A stretch of 64,000 bases of DNA, taken from NCBI RefSeq assembly GCF_042652185.1, contig NZ_JBHSIX010000007.1; one strand, 5' to 3'. Source of the DNA: Actinacidiphila fildesensis. GTDB taxonomy: Bacteria; Actinomycetota; Actinomycetes; Streptomycetales; Streptomycetaceae. The notes below the pieces were generated by a model. It searched no databases, was not told the origin of the DNA, and was given only the letters and a program-made list of their open reading frames with translations. How positions within the stretch are numbered: the first letter of the stretch is position 1; each line of letters starts with the position of its first letter. The position numbers were made by a program, and so were the translations under genes. Shown piece after piece: positions 33,330 through 41,552 of the stretch.

Positions 33330-33452
33330 TGACAGCGCACCGCGTGGCCGCTCCGGCGGCGACGCGGTACCGCATAGCGAGACCGACAAGCTTTCTTCCG
33401 CCCACCGGACGTACTGTGTGGGCAATCCACCAGAACCAAGGAGATATCCCAA

Positions 33453-34454
33453 GTGGCTGCCGAGCTGTTCTACGACGACGACGCCGACCTCTCCATCATC
33501 CAGGGCCGCAAGGTCGCGGTCATCGGATACGGCAGCCAGGGCCACGCCCACGCGCTGTCGCTGCGTGACTCCGGCGTCGACGTGCGCGTCGGCCTGCACG
33601 AGGGTTCCAAGTCCAAGGTCAAGGCCGAGGAGCAGGGCCTGCGCGTCGTCTCCGTCGCCGAGGCGGCCGCCGAGGCCGACGTGATCATGATCCTGGTCCC
33701 GGACCCGCTCCAGGGCAAGGTCTACGAGGAGTCCATCAAGGACAACCTCAAGGACGGCGACGCGCTCTTCTTCGGTCACGGCCTCAACATCCGCTACGGC
33801 TTCATCAAGCCGCCGGCCAATGTCGACGTCGCCCTGGTCGCCCCGAAGGGCCCGGGCCACCTGGTCCGCCGCCAGTACGAAGAGGGCCGCGGTGTCCCGT
33901 GCATCGCGGGTGTCGAGCAGGACGCGACGGGGAAGGCGTTCGCGCTCGCCCTCTCGTACGCGAAGGGCATCGGCGGCACCCGCGCCGGCGTCATCAAGAC
34001 CACCTTCACCGAGGAGACCGAGACCGACCTCTTCGGTGAGCAGGCGGTCCTCTGCGGCGGCGCCTCCGCGCTCGTCAAGGCGGGCTTCGAGACCCTCGTC
34101 GAGGCCGGCTACCAGCCCGAGATCGCGTACTTCGAGTGCCTCCACGAGCTCAAGCTGATCGTGGACCTCATGTACGAGGGCGGCCTGGAGAAGATGCGCT
34201 GGTCGGTCTCCGAGACCGCCGAGTGGGGCGACTACATCACCGGCCCCCGCATCATCAACGACCAGACCAAGGTCGAGATGAAGAAGGTCCTCGCCGAGAT
34301 CCAGGACGGCACCTTCGCCAAGAACTGGATGGCCGAGTACGAGGCCGGTCTGCCGAAGTACAACGAGTACAAGAAGGCCGACCAGGACCACCTGCTGGAG
34401 ACCACCGGCAAGAAGCTCCGCAAGCTCATGAGCTGGGTCGACGACGAGGCGTGA
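33453..34454 (+). CDS. ilvC: ketol-acid reductoisomerase
   Basis: A 333-residue class I KARI that isomerises and reduces acetolactate or acetohydroxybutyrate with NADPH and Mg2+. The Rossmann motif GYGSQGHAHALSLRDSG is near 25-41. APKGPGHLVR and ETETDLFGEQ (metal ligands) follow, and the knotted C-terminal domain ends at GKKLRKLMSWVDDE. GTG 33453 follows AAGGAG. It is the third gene of ilvB-ilvH-ilvC. Confidence 0.97.
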   Translation: MAAELFYDDDADLSIIQGRKVAVIGYGSQGHAHALSLRDSGVDVRVGLHEGSKSKVKAEEQGLRVVSVAEAAAEADVIMILVPDPLQGKVYEESIKDNLKDGDALFFGHGLNIRYGFIKPPANVDVALVAPKGPGHLVRRQYEEGRGVPCIAGVEQDATGKAFALALSYAKGIGGTRAGVIKTTFTEETETDLFGEQAVLCGGASALVKAGFETLVEAGYQPEIAYFECLHELKLIVDLMYEGGLEKMRWSVSETAEWGDYITGPRIINDQTKVEMKKVLAEIQDGTFAKNWMAEYEAGLPKYNEYKKADQDHLLETTGKKLRKLMSWVDDEA

Positions 34455-34468
34455 GCCTCATCGGGTGC

Positions 34469-34491
34469 GGGGCGGTCGCAGTGGCCGCCCC
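34469..34491 (+). terminator. hairpin after ilvC
   Basis: GGGGCGG and CCGCCCC form a perfect 7-bp stem 15 bp after the ilvC stop, without a U tract. The rest of the 235-bp gap to serA shows no gene and must carry the serA promoter. Confidence 0.6.
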
Positions 34492-34689
34492 GTACCTTGT
34501 CCACGGCGTACAGCCACGTGCGGGTGATCCTTCCACCAAGGCACAAGTCGCGCTCGGCGGCGCCGATACACTGCAACTACAAAGCGCGTCAGGCTCACAG
34601 CGTCGTGCGTCTTCCACGCGGCATGCCATCCCCTCCCTCCCTGGAGCGTCCGCGGGACCGGCCGCCCACGAAGGACAAGTGAGGACCAC

Positions 34690-36282
34690 GTGAGCCAGAA
34701 GCCTGTCGTACTCATCGCCGAAGAGCTGTCGCCTGCCACTGTCGACGCACTGGGGCCGGATTTCGACATCCGGCACTGCAACGGCGCCGACCGGGGTGAG
34801 TTGCTCTCCGCGATCAAGGATGCCGACGCCATCCTGGTCCGCAGCGCCACCAAGGTGGATGCGGAAGCCATCGCCGCCGCGCCCAAGCTGCGAGTCGTCG
34901 CCCGCGCGGGCGTCGGTCTGGACAATGTCGACGTGTCCGCCGCCACCAAGGCCGGCGTGATGGTCGTCAACGCCCCGACCTCGAACATCGTCACCGCCGC
35001 CGAGCTGGCCTGCGGCCTGCTCATCGCCACCGCCCGTAACATCGCGCCGGCCAACTCGGCGCTGAAGAACGGCGAGTGGAAGCGGAACAAGTACACCGGC
35101 GTGGAGCTGGCCGAGAAGACCCTCGGCGTCGTCGGCCTCGGCCGCATCGGCGCGCTGGTCGCCCAGCGCATGTCCGCGTTCGGCATGAAGATCGTGGCCT
35201 ACGACCCCTACATCCAGCCCGCTCGCGCGGCCCAGATGGGTGTCAAGATCCTCAGCCTGGACGAGCTGCTGGAGGTCTCCGACTTCATCACCGTCCACCT
35301 GCCGAAGACCCCCGAGACCCTCGGCCTGATCGGTGACGAGGCCCTGCACAAGGTCAAGCCGTCGGTCCGGATCGTGAACGCCGCGCGTGGCGGGATCGTG
35401 GACGAGGAGGCGCTCGCCTCGGCCCTGAAGGAGGGCCGCGTCGCGGGTGCCGGCCTGGACGTCTACGCGAAGGAGCCGTGCACCGACTCCCCGCTCTTCC
35501 AGTTCGACAACGTGGTGGCCACCCCGCACCTGGGCGCCTCCACCGACGAGGCGCAGGAGAAGGCCGGCATCGCCGTCGCCAAGTCCGTCCGCCTCGCGCT
35601 CGCCGGTGAGCTCGTACCGGACGCGGTCAACGTCCAGGGCGGCGTCATCGCCGAGGACGTACGTCCGGGCCTGCCGCTCGCCGAGAAGCTCGGCCGGATC
35701 TTCACCGCGCTGGCCGGCGAGGTCGCCGCCCGCCTCGATGTCGAGGTCCGCGGTGAGATCACCCAGCACGACGTGAAGGTGCTCGAACTCTCCGCGCTCA
35801 AGGGCGTCTTCGAGGACGTCGTCGCCGAGACCGTCTCCTACGTCAACGCGCCGCTGTTCGCCCAGGAGCGCGGTGTCGAGGTCCGGCTGACCACGTCGAG
35901 CGAGTCGCCCGACCACCGCAACATGGTCACGGTGCGCGGCACTCTGACGGACGGCACGGAGGTGTCGGTCTCCGGCACGCTGGCCGGTCCGAAGAACATC
36001 CAGAAGATCGTCGCCGTCGGTGACGAGGACGTGGACCTGGTCCTCGCCGACCACATGGCCTTCCTCCGCTACACCGACCGCCCCGGCGTCGTCGGCACGG
36101 TCGGCCGCATCCTCGGTGAGGCCGGCGTCAACATCGCGGGCATGCAGGTCGCCCGCGCGGCCGTCGGCGGCGAGGCCCTCGTGGCCCTGACCGTCGACTC
36201 CTGCATCCCGCCGGCCGCCCTGGCCGAGATCGCCGAGGAGATCGGCGCCACGTCGGCCCGCGCGGTGGACCTCACGGACTGA
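34690..36282 (+). CDS. serA: D-3-phosphoglycerate dehydrogenase
   Basis: A 530-residue long-type PGDH, the first step of serine synthesis from 3-phosphoglycerate. The NAD motif GLGRIG is near 151-156. NAARGGIVDEEAL holds the catalytic Arg and TPHLGASTDEAQ the catalytic His. An intervening ASB domain spans about 310-450, and a C-terminal ACT domain (AFLRYTDRPGVVGTVGRIL) is the site of serine feedback in related enzymes. GTG 34690 follows GTGAGGACC. A terminator follows. Confidence 0.96.
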   Translation: MSQKPVVLIAEELSPATVDALGPDFDIRHCNGADRGELLSAIKDADAILVRSATKVDAEAIAAAPKLRVVARAGVGLDNVDVSAATKAGVMVVNAPTSNIVTAAELACGLLIATARNIAPANSALKNGEWKRNKYTGVELAEKTLGVVGLGRIGALVAQRMSAFGMKIVAYDPYIQPARAAQMGVKILSLDELLEVSDFITVHLPKTPETLGLIGDEALHKVKPSVRIVNAARGGIVDEEALASALKEGRVAGAGLDVYAKEPCTDSPLFQFDNVVATPHLGASTDEAQEKAGIAVAKSVRLALAGELVPDAVNVQGGVIAEDVRPGLPLAEKLGRIFTALAGEVAARLDVEVRGEITQHDVKVLELSALKGVFEDVVAETVSYVNAPLFAQERGVEVRLTTSSESPDHRNMVTVRGTLTDGTEVSVSGTLAGPKNIQKIVAVGDEDVDLVLADHMAFLRYTDRPGVVGTVGRILGEAGVNIAGMQVARAAVGGEALVALTVDSCIPPAALAEIAEEIGATSARAVDLTD

Positions 36283-36320
36283 CCGCAGGTCACCGACCGA
36301 CCGAGGTCACGACGTCAGCG

Positions 36321-36358
36321 ACGAAGCCGCCCTTCACTCGTATGAGGGGCGGCTTCGT
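36321..36358 (+). terminator. serA terminator
   Basis: Perfect 12-bp arms ACGAAGCCGCCC and GGGCGGCTTCGT lie 39 bp past the serA stop. The loop is TTCACTCGTATGAG. No U tract. Confidence 0.8.
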
Positions 36359-36414
36359 CATTCCCTCCCGCTACGCTGAACGCTGCGGACAGAATCCCGT
36401 CGATGGGAGGAATC

Positions 36415-36999
36415 ATGACTGCCGAACCGCTTCCGGCCTGGGCTTTCCCGCCCCCGGGCGGGTTCACCGCGGACGACCTCGACCGTATCCCCGATCTCCC
36501 GCCGCACACAGAGCTGATCGACGGGAGCCTTGTCTTCGTGAGTCCGCAGAAGTATTTCCACATGCTGGCCGTGGATCTGTTGAGCACTTTCCTGCGACAG
36601 GCGGCCCCGGAGAAGTTCCGTGTACTGCGCGAGATGACCATTACCGTGAGCAGGAGCAATCGCCCTGAACCCGATATCTCGATCGTCCGGGCCGAGGCCG
36701 TGTCGGAATCGGCGAATGAAACCGGTTATCAGGCCTCGGACGTCGTTCTCGCCGTCGAAGTCGTCTCGCCCGAATCCGAGGACCGGGACCGCAAGCGCAA
36801 GCCCCAGCTCTACGCGGAAGCGGGTATCCCGCACTTCTGGCGGGTGGAGAAGGGTGAGGGCCGGCAGCCGGTCGTCTACGTCTACGAGCTCGACACGATG
36901 ACCCATACCTATGTTCCGTCGGGCATCCACCACGAGCGGCTCAAGGTTCCCGTCCCCTTCACCATCGATATCGACCTCACCGAGATCGACCGTCTCTAG
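36415..36999 (+). CDS. Uma2 family (DUF820) putative nuclease
   Basis: A 194-residue protein of the Uma2/DUF820 family, a PD-(D/E)XK nuclease-like fold. ELIDGSLVFVSPQ near 40 supplies the N-terminal acid, RPEPDISIV the central Asp, and VLAVEVVSPESEDRDRKRKPQLYAEAG the E-x-K part. The family is expanded in Streptomyces and its targets are unknown. ATG 36415 follows GGGAGG. It stands alone, convergent with the PucR gene. Confidence 0.88.
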   Translation: MTAEPLPAWAFPPPGGFTADDLDRIPDLPPHTELIDGSLVFVSPQKYFHMLAVDLLSTFLRQAAPEKFRVLREMTITVSRSNRPEPDISIVRAEAVSESANETGYQASDVVLAVEVVSPESEDRDRKRKPQLYAEAGIPHFWRVEKGEGRQPVVYVYELDTMTHTYVPSGIHHERLKVPVPFTIDIDLTEIDRL

Positions 37000-37028
37000 G
37001 CTTCCCGCAAGACGGCACATCCGGCCGA

Positions 37029-38258
37029 TCACAGCCGCGCGGCCTTCAGCGCCATGTGGAGCAGCAGCCGGTCCTCGCCCTCGTCCAGGTCGAGGCCGGT
37101 GAGCTGCTCGATGCGGGAGAGGCGGTAGTAGAGGGTCTGCCGGTGGATGGCGAGGGCGGCGGCCGTGCGGCCCGCCTGGCCCGCGCAGTCCAGGTAGACC
37201 TCGGCGGTGCGGGCCAGCTCGCGGTGGGACGGCTCCAGCAGCGGGCGTACGGCGGGGTCGGCGGAGGAGCCGCCGGGGAGCGCCGAGAGCATGCGGTACG
37301 GGCCGAGGCCCGCCCAGTCGGCGACCGGCGCGAGCCGGGGCTGGGCCCGTGCCGCGCGGGCCGCACCGGTCGCCTGCCGCCATGCCTCGGACAGTCCGTC
37401 CAGCCCGCGGGCCGGCTCGCCGATACCCGCCACCGCGCCGGGCGAGCTCGAGGTCTCCAGCAGCCGGGCGGCGGCGGTGCGGGCGGGGGAGAGGTGCTGG
37501 ACGGAGCGGAGCCGGACGAGCACGGCGAGCGGGTCGGCGGCCGGGACCGGGCCGGGGGTGGGCGGCCCGTGGGCCGGGACCCGGCAGAGGGCTGCGGCGC
37601 CCGGGATCGAGCGGATCCCCGGCAGTTCCGCCGAACCGTCGTCCGCGCCGTCGGCGGTATCCGGCCCGGCGCTGCTGTCCAGAGTGGGCGGGGCCGTCCA
37701 GCCAAGAACGCACACCAGCGCGTGCACCTCGTCCGCGTCCGGGCCGAGCGCCGCGCTCAGCGCGTCCCGCGCGGCCTCGCGCCGCTGGCCGGGGCCCGCC
37801 GTCAGTGCCGCACGCAGTTCACGGCCGACATCGGCGCCCGCCCGGGACTCGGCGGCCAGCCGGTCGCCGATCCGGTCGCAGACCTCCATCGCGGCGACGA
37901 GCCGCGGATCGGGATCCGGTCCGGCGTCCGAATCGTCGAGCAGCCACACATAGCCGTGCACGATGCCCCGATGGCGCACCGGCAGGCAGATCCGGCCCCG
38001 GACGACGCCCGCGTCGGGCGCGGCGGGGATGCGCACCGGGCCGGTGGCGCGGGCGATGCCGAAGCGTTCGAACCAGGACCGGACCTCGGCCGTCGAGCGC
38101 CGGGTCAGGATCGACCGGGTGCGGACGGGGTCCATCGCACCGTCGTCGCTGTCGTGCGCGCCGAAGGCGATCAGCCGGAAATCGCGGTCCTCCAGGGTCG
38201 CGGGCGCGCCGACGAGAGCGGACACCTCGTCGACCAGTTCCTCGTAGTCACCTCGCAC
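37029..38258 (-). CDS. PucR family transcriptional regulator, likely proline-responsive
   Basis: A 409-residue regulator. The N-terminal two thirds contain a GAF-like sensory part; the C-terminus has the PucR helix-turn-helix (GRTAAALAIHRQTLYYRLSRIEQLTGLDL). It is divergent from proline dehydrogenase, and by analogy with PutR-type regulators in actinobacteria it probably controls the put genes in response to proline. GTG 38258 was chosen. A clear dyad sits in the shared promoter region. A Pro/Ala-rich segment near 190-240 looks like a linker. Confidence 0.85.
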   Translation of the reverse strand: MRGDYEELVDEVSALVGAPATLEDRDFRLIAFGAHDSDDGAMDPVRTRSILTRRSTAEVRSWFERFGIARATGPVRIPAAPDAGVVRGRICLPVRHRGIVHGYVWLLDDSDAGPDPDPRLVAAMEVCDRIGDRLAAESRAGADVGRELRAALTAGPGQRREAARDALSAALGPDADEVHALVCVLGWTAPPTLDSSAGPDTADGADDGSAELPGIRSIPGAAALCRVPAHGPPTPGPVPAADPLAVLVRLRSVQHLSPARTAAARLLETSSSPGAVAGIGEPARGLDGLSEAWRQATGAARAARAQPRLAPVADWAGLGPYRMLSALPGGSSADPAVRPLLEPSHRELARTAEVYLDCAGQAGRTAAALAIHRQTLYYRLSRIEQLTGLDLDEGEDRLLLHMALKAARL

Positions 38259-38319
38259 CCCGCCATTGTCTCTTACATCTGTATGAGGGATGCCGCACGG
38301 ATGCGTGACAGGTGTCGAT

Positions 38320-38347
38320 GGTTCACGGGGTAGGTGAACCCTAGATT
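38320..38347 (+). promoter_or_regulatory. put promoter with 21-bp operator-like dyad
   Basis: GGTTCAC (38320-38326) and GTGAACC (38334-38340) are perfect arms around GGGGTAG. They are directly followed by TAGATT (38342-38347), which fits the Streptomyces -10 consensus TAGRRT. The dyad would cover the -35 position of the proline dehydrogenase promoter. It is a good candidate for the PucR-type regulator site. Confidence 0.6.
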
Positions 38348-38393
38348 TCGCGGTGTCGCTGCCTGTTCATGCTCTGATCCTGAAGGAGCCCCC

Positions 38394-39323
38394 GTGCTCG
38401 GTCCCGTGTTGCTCGCCGCCTCGCGCAGCGACCGCATGCGTCGCATCGTCGCCGCCGCGCCGATCACCCGTCCCGTGGTGAACCGTTTCGTCGCCGGCGA
38501 CGAACTGCATCCCGCCATGGACAACGTCCGCGAGCTCACCGCCTCCGGCCTGGAGGTCACCCTCGACCACCTGGGCGAGGACGTCACGGACGAGGCCACC
38601 GCGCACGCGACCCGCGACGCGTACCTGAGCCTGCTGCGGGCGCTGGAGACCGAGGGCCTCGGCACCCGCGCCGAGGTCTCCGTGAAGCTGTCCGCGTTCG
38701 GGCAGGCGCTGCCGGACGGCGGCCACGACATCGCGCTGGAGAACGTCCGCGAGGTCGCGGAGCTCGCCACCGCGATCGGCACCACGGTCACCCTCGACAT
38801 GGAGGACCACACCACGGTCGACTCCACCCTGGGGATCCTCGCCGAGCTGCGCAAGGAACACCCCGACACCGGCGCCGTCATCCAGTCGTACCTGTTCCGC
38901 ACCGAGGACGACGCCAGGAAGCTGGCCGTCGCCGGCTCGCGCGTGCGTCTGGTGAAGGGCGCCTACAAGGAGCCCGCGAGCGTCGCGTTCCAGTCCAAGG
39001 CCGAGGTCGACAAGGCGTATGTGCGAGTCCTGAAGATCCTCATGGCCGGTGACGGCTACCCGATGATCGGCTCGCACGACCCGCGCATGATCGCCATCGC
39101 CCAGGAGCTGGCCGCGCGCTACGACCGCAAGCCCGGCAGCTACGAGTTCCAGATGCTCTACGGCATCCGCACCGCCGAGCAGCGCCGCCTCGCGCACGAC
39201 GGCGAGCGCATGCGCATCTACGTGCCTTACGGCGCAGACTGGTACGGATACTTCATGCGCCGCCTCGCGGAGCGTCCGGCCAACCTCGCCTTCTTCCTCC
39301 GTTCCTTCCTCCCCAGCCGCTGA
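38394..39323 (+). CDS. proline dehydrogenase
   Basis: A 309-residue FAD enzyme oxidising proline to 1-pyrroline-5-carboxylate, monofunctional as usual in Gram-positives. EVSVKLSAFG, TLDMEDHTTVD, VIQSYLFRTEDDA and RLVKGAYKE are the barrel motifs, and YVPYGADWYGYFMRRLAERPAN is the C-terminal substrate-binding signature. GTG 38394 follows GAAGGAG. It lies 121 bp upstream of the P5C dehydrogenase, with repeat copy B between. Confidence 0.95.
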   Translation: MLGPVLLAASRSDRMRRIVAAAPITRPVVNRFVAGDELHPAMDNVRELTASGLEVTLDHLGEDVTDEATAHATRDAYLSLLRALETEGLGTRAEVSVKLSAFGQALPDGGHDIALENVREVAELATAIGTTVTLDMEDHTTVDSTLGILAELRKEHPDTGAVIQSYLFRTEDDARKLAVAGSRVRLVKGAYKEPASVAFQSKAEVDKAYVRVLKILMAGDGYPMIGSHDPRMIAIAQELAARYDRKPGSYEFQMLYGIRTAEQRRLAHDGERMRIYVPYGADWYGYFMRRLAERPANLAFFLRSFLPSR

Positions 39324-39377
39324 GCCCACCCGTCACCCGCCGCCACCCTTCCAACGAGCGCTGCGCGCGCCCCCTTC
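39324..39377 (+). repeat. dispersed ~55-bp repeat, copy B
   Basis: Starts directly after the proline dehydrogenase stop: GCCCACCCGTCACCCGCC, GCCACCC, then GAGCGCTGCGCGCGCCCCC. Same family as copies at 25996 and 44314. Confidence 0.8.
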
Positions 39378-39444
39378 ACTCTCAACCTCGCTGAGTAACC
39401 CTCATCCCCGCTGCGAAACCCTCACCCCAAAGGAGCGCACCTCG

Positions 39445-41073
39445 ATGGATGCTGTGACCCAGGTCCCCACGCCGGTGAACGAGCCGATCCACTCCTACGC
39501 CCCGGGATCCCCCGAGCGCGCCCGGCTCGAAGCGAAGCTGAAGGAGCTGGCCGGCAATCCGATCGACCTGCCGATGACCATCGGCGGCGAGCAGCGGATG
39601 GGCGGCGGCGAGCGCTTCGACGTCGTGCAGCCGCACAATCACAGCGCCCGCATCGGCACCTACGCCAACGCCACCGCCAAGGACGCGCAGGACGCCGTCG
39701 ACGCCGCCCTCGCCGCTGCCCCGGCCTGGCGCGCGCTCTCCTTCGACGACCGCGCCGCGATCATCCTGCGCGCCGCCGACCTGCTGTCGGGCCCGTGGCG
39801 CGAGACGCTCGCCGCCTCGACGATGCTCGGCCAGTCGAAGACCGCCCAGCAGGCCGAGATCGACTGTCCGTGCGAGCTCGTCGACTTCTGGCGCTTCAAT
39901 GTCTCCTTCGCCCGGCAGATCCTCGCCGAGCAGCCGATCAGCAGTGCCGGCGTGTGGAACCGCAGCGACCACCGGCCGCTGGAAGGCTTCGTCTACGCGA
40001 TCACGCCGTTCAACTTCACGGCCATCGCGGGCAACCTGCCGACCGCCCCCGCCCTGATGGGCAACACCGTCGTGTGGAAGCCGTCCCCGACGCAGACGCA
40101 CGCCGCCGTGCTGCTCATGCGGGTGCTGGAGGCCGCCGGCCTCCCCAAGGGCGTCATCAACCTGGTGACCGGTGACGGCATCGCCGTCTCCGAGGTGGCG
40201 CTCACCCACCCGGACCTGGCCGGCATCCACTTCACCGGCTCGACCAAGACCTTCCAGCACCTGTGGAAGACGGTCGGCACCAACATCGAGAACTACAAGA
40301 CGTACCCGCGTCTTGTCGGCGAGACCGGCGGCAAGGACTTCGTCGTCGCCCACCCCTCCGCCGACCCGGCGATCCTGAAGACCGCGCTGACCCGTGGCTC
40401 CTTCGAGTACCAGGGCCAGAAGTGCTCGGCCTCCTCCCGCGCCTACATCCCGCGCTCCATCTGGGAGAACGGCTTCAGGGAGGAGTTCGCGGCCGAGGTC
40501 GACGGCATCACCATGGGTGACGTCACCGACCTGTCGAACTTCATCGGCGCCGTCATCGACGAGCGTTCCTTCGCCAAGAACAAGGCGGCCATCGACCGCG
40601 CGAAGTCCGACCCGACGATCGAGGTCGTCGCCGGCGGCACCTACGACGACTCGGTCGGCTACTTCGTCCGCCCGACCGTCCTGGTCTCGACCGACCCGGC
40701 GAACGAGATCTTCCGCGACGAGTACTTCGGCCCGATCCTCGGCATCTACGTCTACGACGACGCCGACTTCGACACCATGCTCGCCCAGATGGAGTCGGTC
40801 TCGCCGTACGCCCTCACCGGCTCGATCATCGCCCAGGACCGCGCCGCGGCCGTCGACGCGATGGAGAAGCTGCGCTTCGCCGCCGGCAACTTCTACATCA
40901 ACGACAAGTCGACCGGCGCCGTCGTCGGCCAGCAGCCCTTCGGCGGTGGCCGCGCCTCGGGTACGAACGACAAGGCCGGCGCCGCGTCCAACCTGATGCG
41001 CTGGACGTCCACCCGCTCCATCAAGGAGACGCTGGTCCCGCCGACCGACTACCGGTACCCGCACCAGGGCTGA
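39445..41073 (+). CDS. pruA: 1-pyrroline-5-carboxylate dehydrogenase
   Basis: A 542-residue aldehyde dehydrogenase that converts P5C/glutamate semialdehyde to glutamate with NAD+, completing proline catabolism. The general base E293 is in RLVGETGGKDF and the nucleophile C327 is in EYQGQKCSASSR. ITPFNFTAIAGNLPTAP and the C-terminal INDKSTGAVVGQQPFGGGRASG are P5CDH-specific. ATG 39445 follows AAAGGAG. It forms the put unit with the upstream gene. Confidence 0.96.
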   Translation: MDAVTQVPTPVNEPIHSYAPGSPERARLEAKLKELAGNPIDLPMTIGGEQRMGGGERFDVVQPHNHSARIGTYANATAKDAQDAVDAALAAAPAWRALSFDDRAAIILRAADLLSGPWRETLAASTMLGQSKTAQQAEIDCPCELVDFWRFNVSFARQILAEQPISSAGVWNRSDHRPLEGFVYAITPFNFTAIAGNLPTAPALMGNTVVWKPSPTQTHAAVLLMRVLEAAGLPKGVINLVTGDGIAVSEVALTHPDLAGIHFTGSTKTFQHLWKTVGTNIENYKTYPRLVGETGGKDFVVAHPSADPAILKTALTRGSFEYQGQKCSASSRAYIPRSIWENGFREEFAAEVDGITMGDVTDLSNFIGAVIDERSFAKNKAAIDRAKSDPTIEVVAGGTYDDSVGYFVRPTVLVSTDPANEIFRDEYFGPILGIYVYDDADFDTMLAQMESVSPYALTGSIIAQDRAAAVDAMEKLRFAAGNFYINDKSTGAVVGQQPFGGGRASGTNDKAGAASNLMRWTSTRSIKETLVPPTDYRYPHQG

Positions 41074-41378
41074 TCAGGCCCTTAGCGGCCCCACCGCGGG
41101 CCGACGCAGACCGCCGCCCCCGTATTCCGGTCCCCATCCGGATGCGGGGGTGGCCTGCGTTCGGGTGGTCTCCGTCTCAGATAGTAGGAAGTCCGAGTAA
41201 CTGTGGAGACATAACTGCCGCGCTGACCTAGCTTTGTAGATGCCGAACGAATCGCTCCACCAGCGATCGGCGGATGCGAACCAGCGCCCTTCACGCAGGT
41301 CACCCCCTGCCGCGCACGTTCCCCGCCCCGTTCTATGGCGACAACCATCTCCTTGATCTTCCTTTGGAGCTGATCACC
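41074..41378. other. gene-free region after pruA
   Basis: These 305 bp contain the hairpin at 41104-41160 and then an AT-richer stretch (41180-41260) that may carry a promoter for the small downstream frame. A TAGCTT hexamer lies near 41230 without a convincing -35. No gene is supported. Confidence 0.5.
41104..41160 (+). terminator. put operon terminator hairpin
   Basis: ACGCAG pairs with CTGCGT at the outside and a CCCCCG...CCGG / CCGG...CGGGGG stem lies inside, with small bulges. It is 30 bp after the pruA stop. Confidence 0.65.
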
Positions 41379-41474
41379 ATGGACGAGACCGCACGCGAGA
41401 ACGCGATGAAGGCACTGCAGCGCTCGCTCGACCGCCGGGACAACGGCGGCAGCACGGGCCACGAGGCTCGTTAG
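41379..41474 (+). CDS. possible small protein (31 aa)
   Basis: A frame starting at ATG 41379 after TTTGGAG, reading MDETARENAMKALQRSLDRR and ending in GHEAR. The product would be one short amphipathic helix. The ribosome site and a following strong terminator support expression. It is too short for the coding statistics to decide. Confidence 0.4.
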   Translation: MDETARENAMKALQRSLDRRDNGGSTGHEAR

Positions 41475-41501
41475 CTCGGGCGCAGCCAACAACGAAGCGG
41501 T

Positions 41502-41545
41502 CCTCAAGCGCCGGACGGGCTGAAAAGCCCGTCCGCCGCTTGAGG
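41502..41545. terminator. 20-bp hairpin between convergent genes
   Basis: Arms 41502-41521 and 41526-41545 pair with a single C-C mismatch around the loop GAAA. The core GCGCCGGACGGGC is related to the repeats at 3171-3289. It probably stops transcription from both sides. Confidence 0.8.
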
Positions 41546-41552
41546 ATGTTGC

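Noticed and set aside
33330..33452. Separate regulatory leader before ilvC
   Set aside because: The 123-bp gap has a normal ribosome site but no hairpin or leader frame; ilvC is most simply part of the ilvB-ilvH-ilvC transcript.
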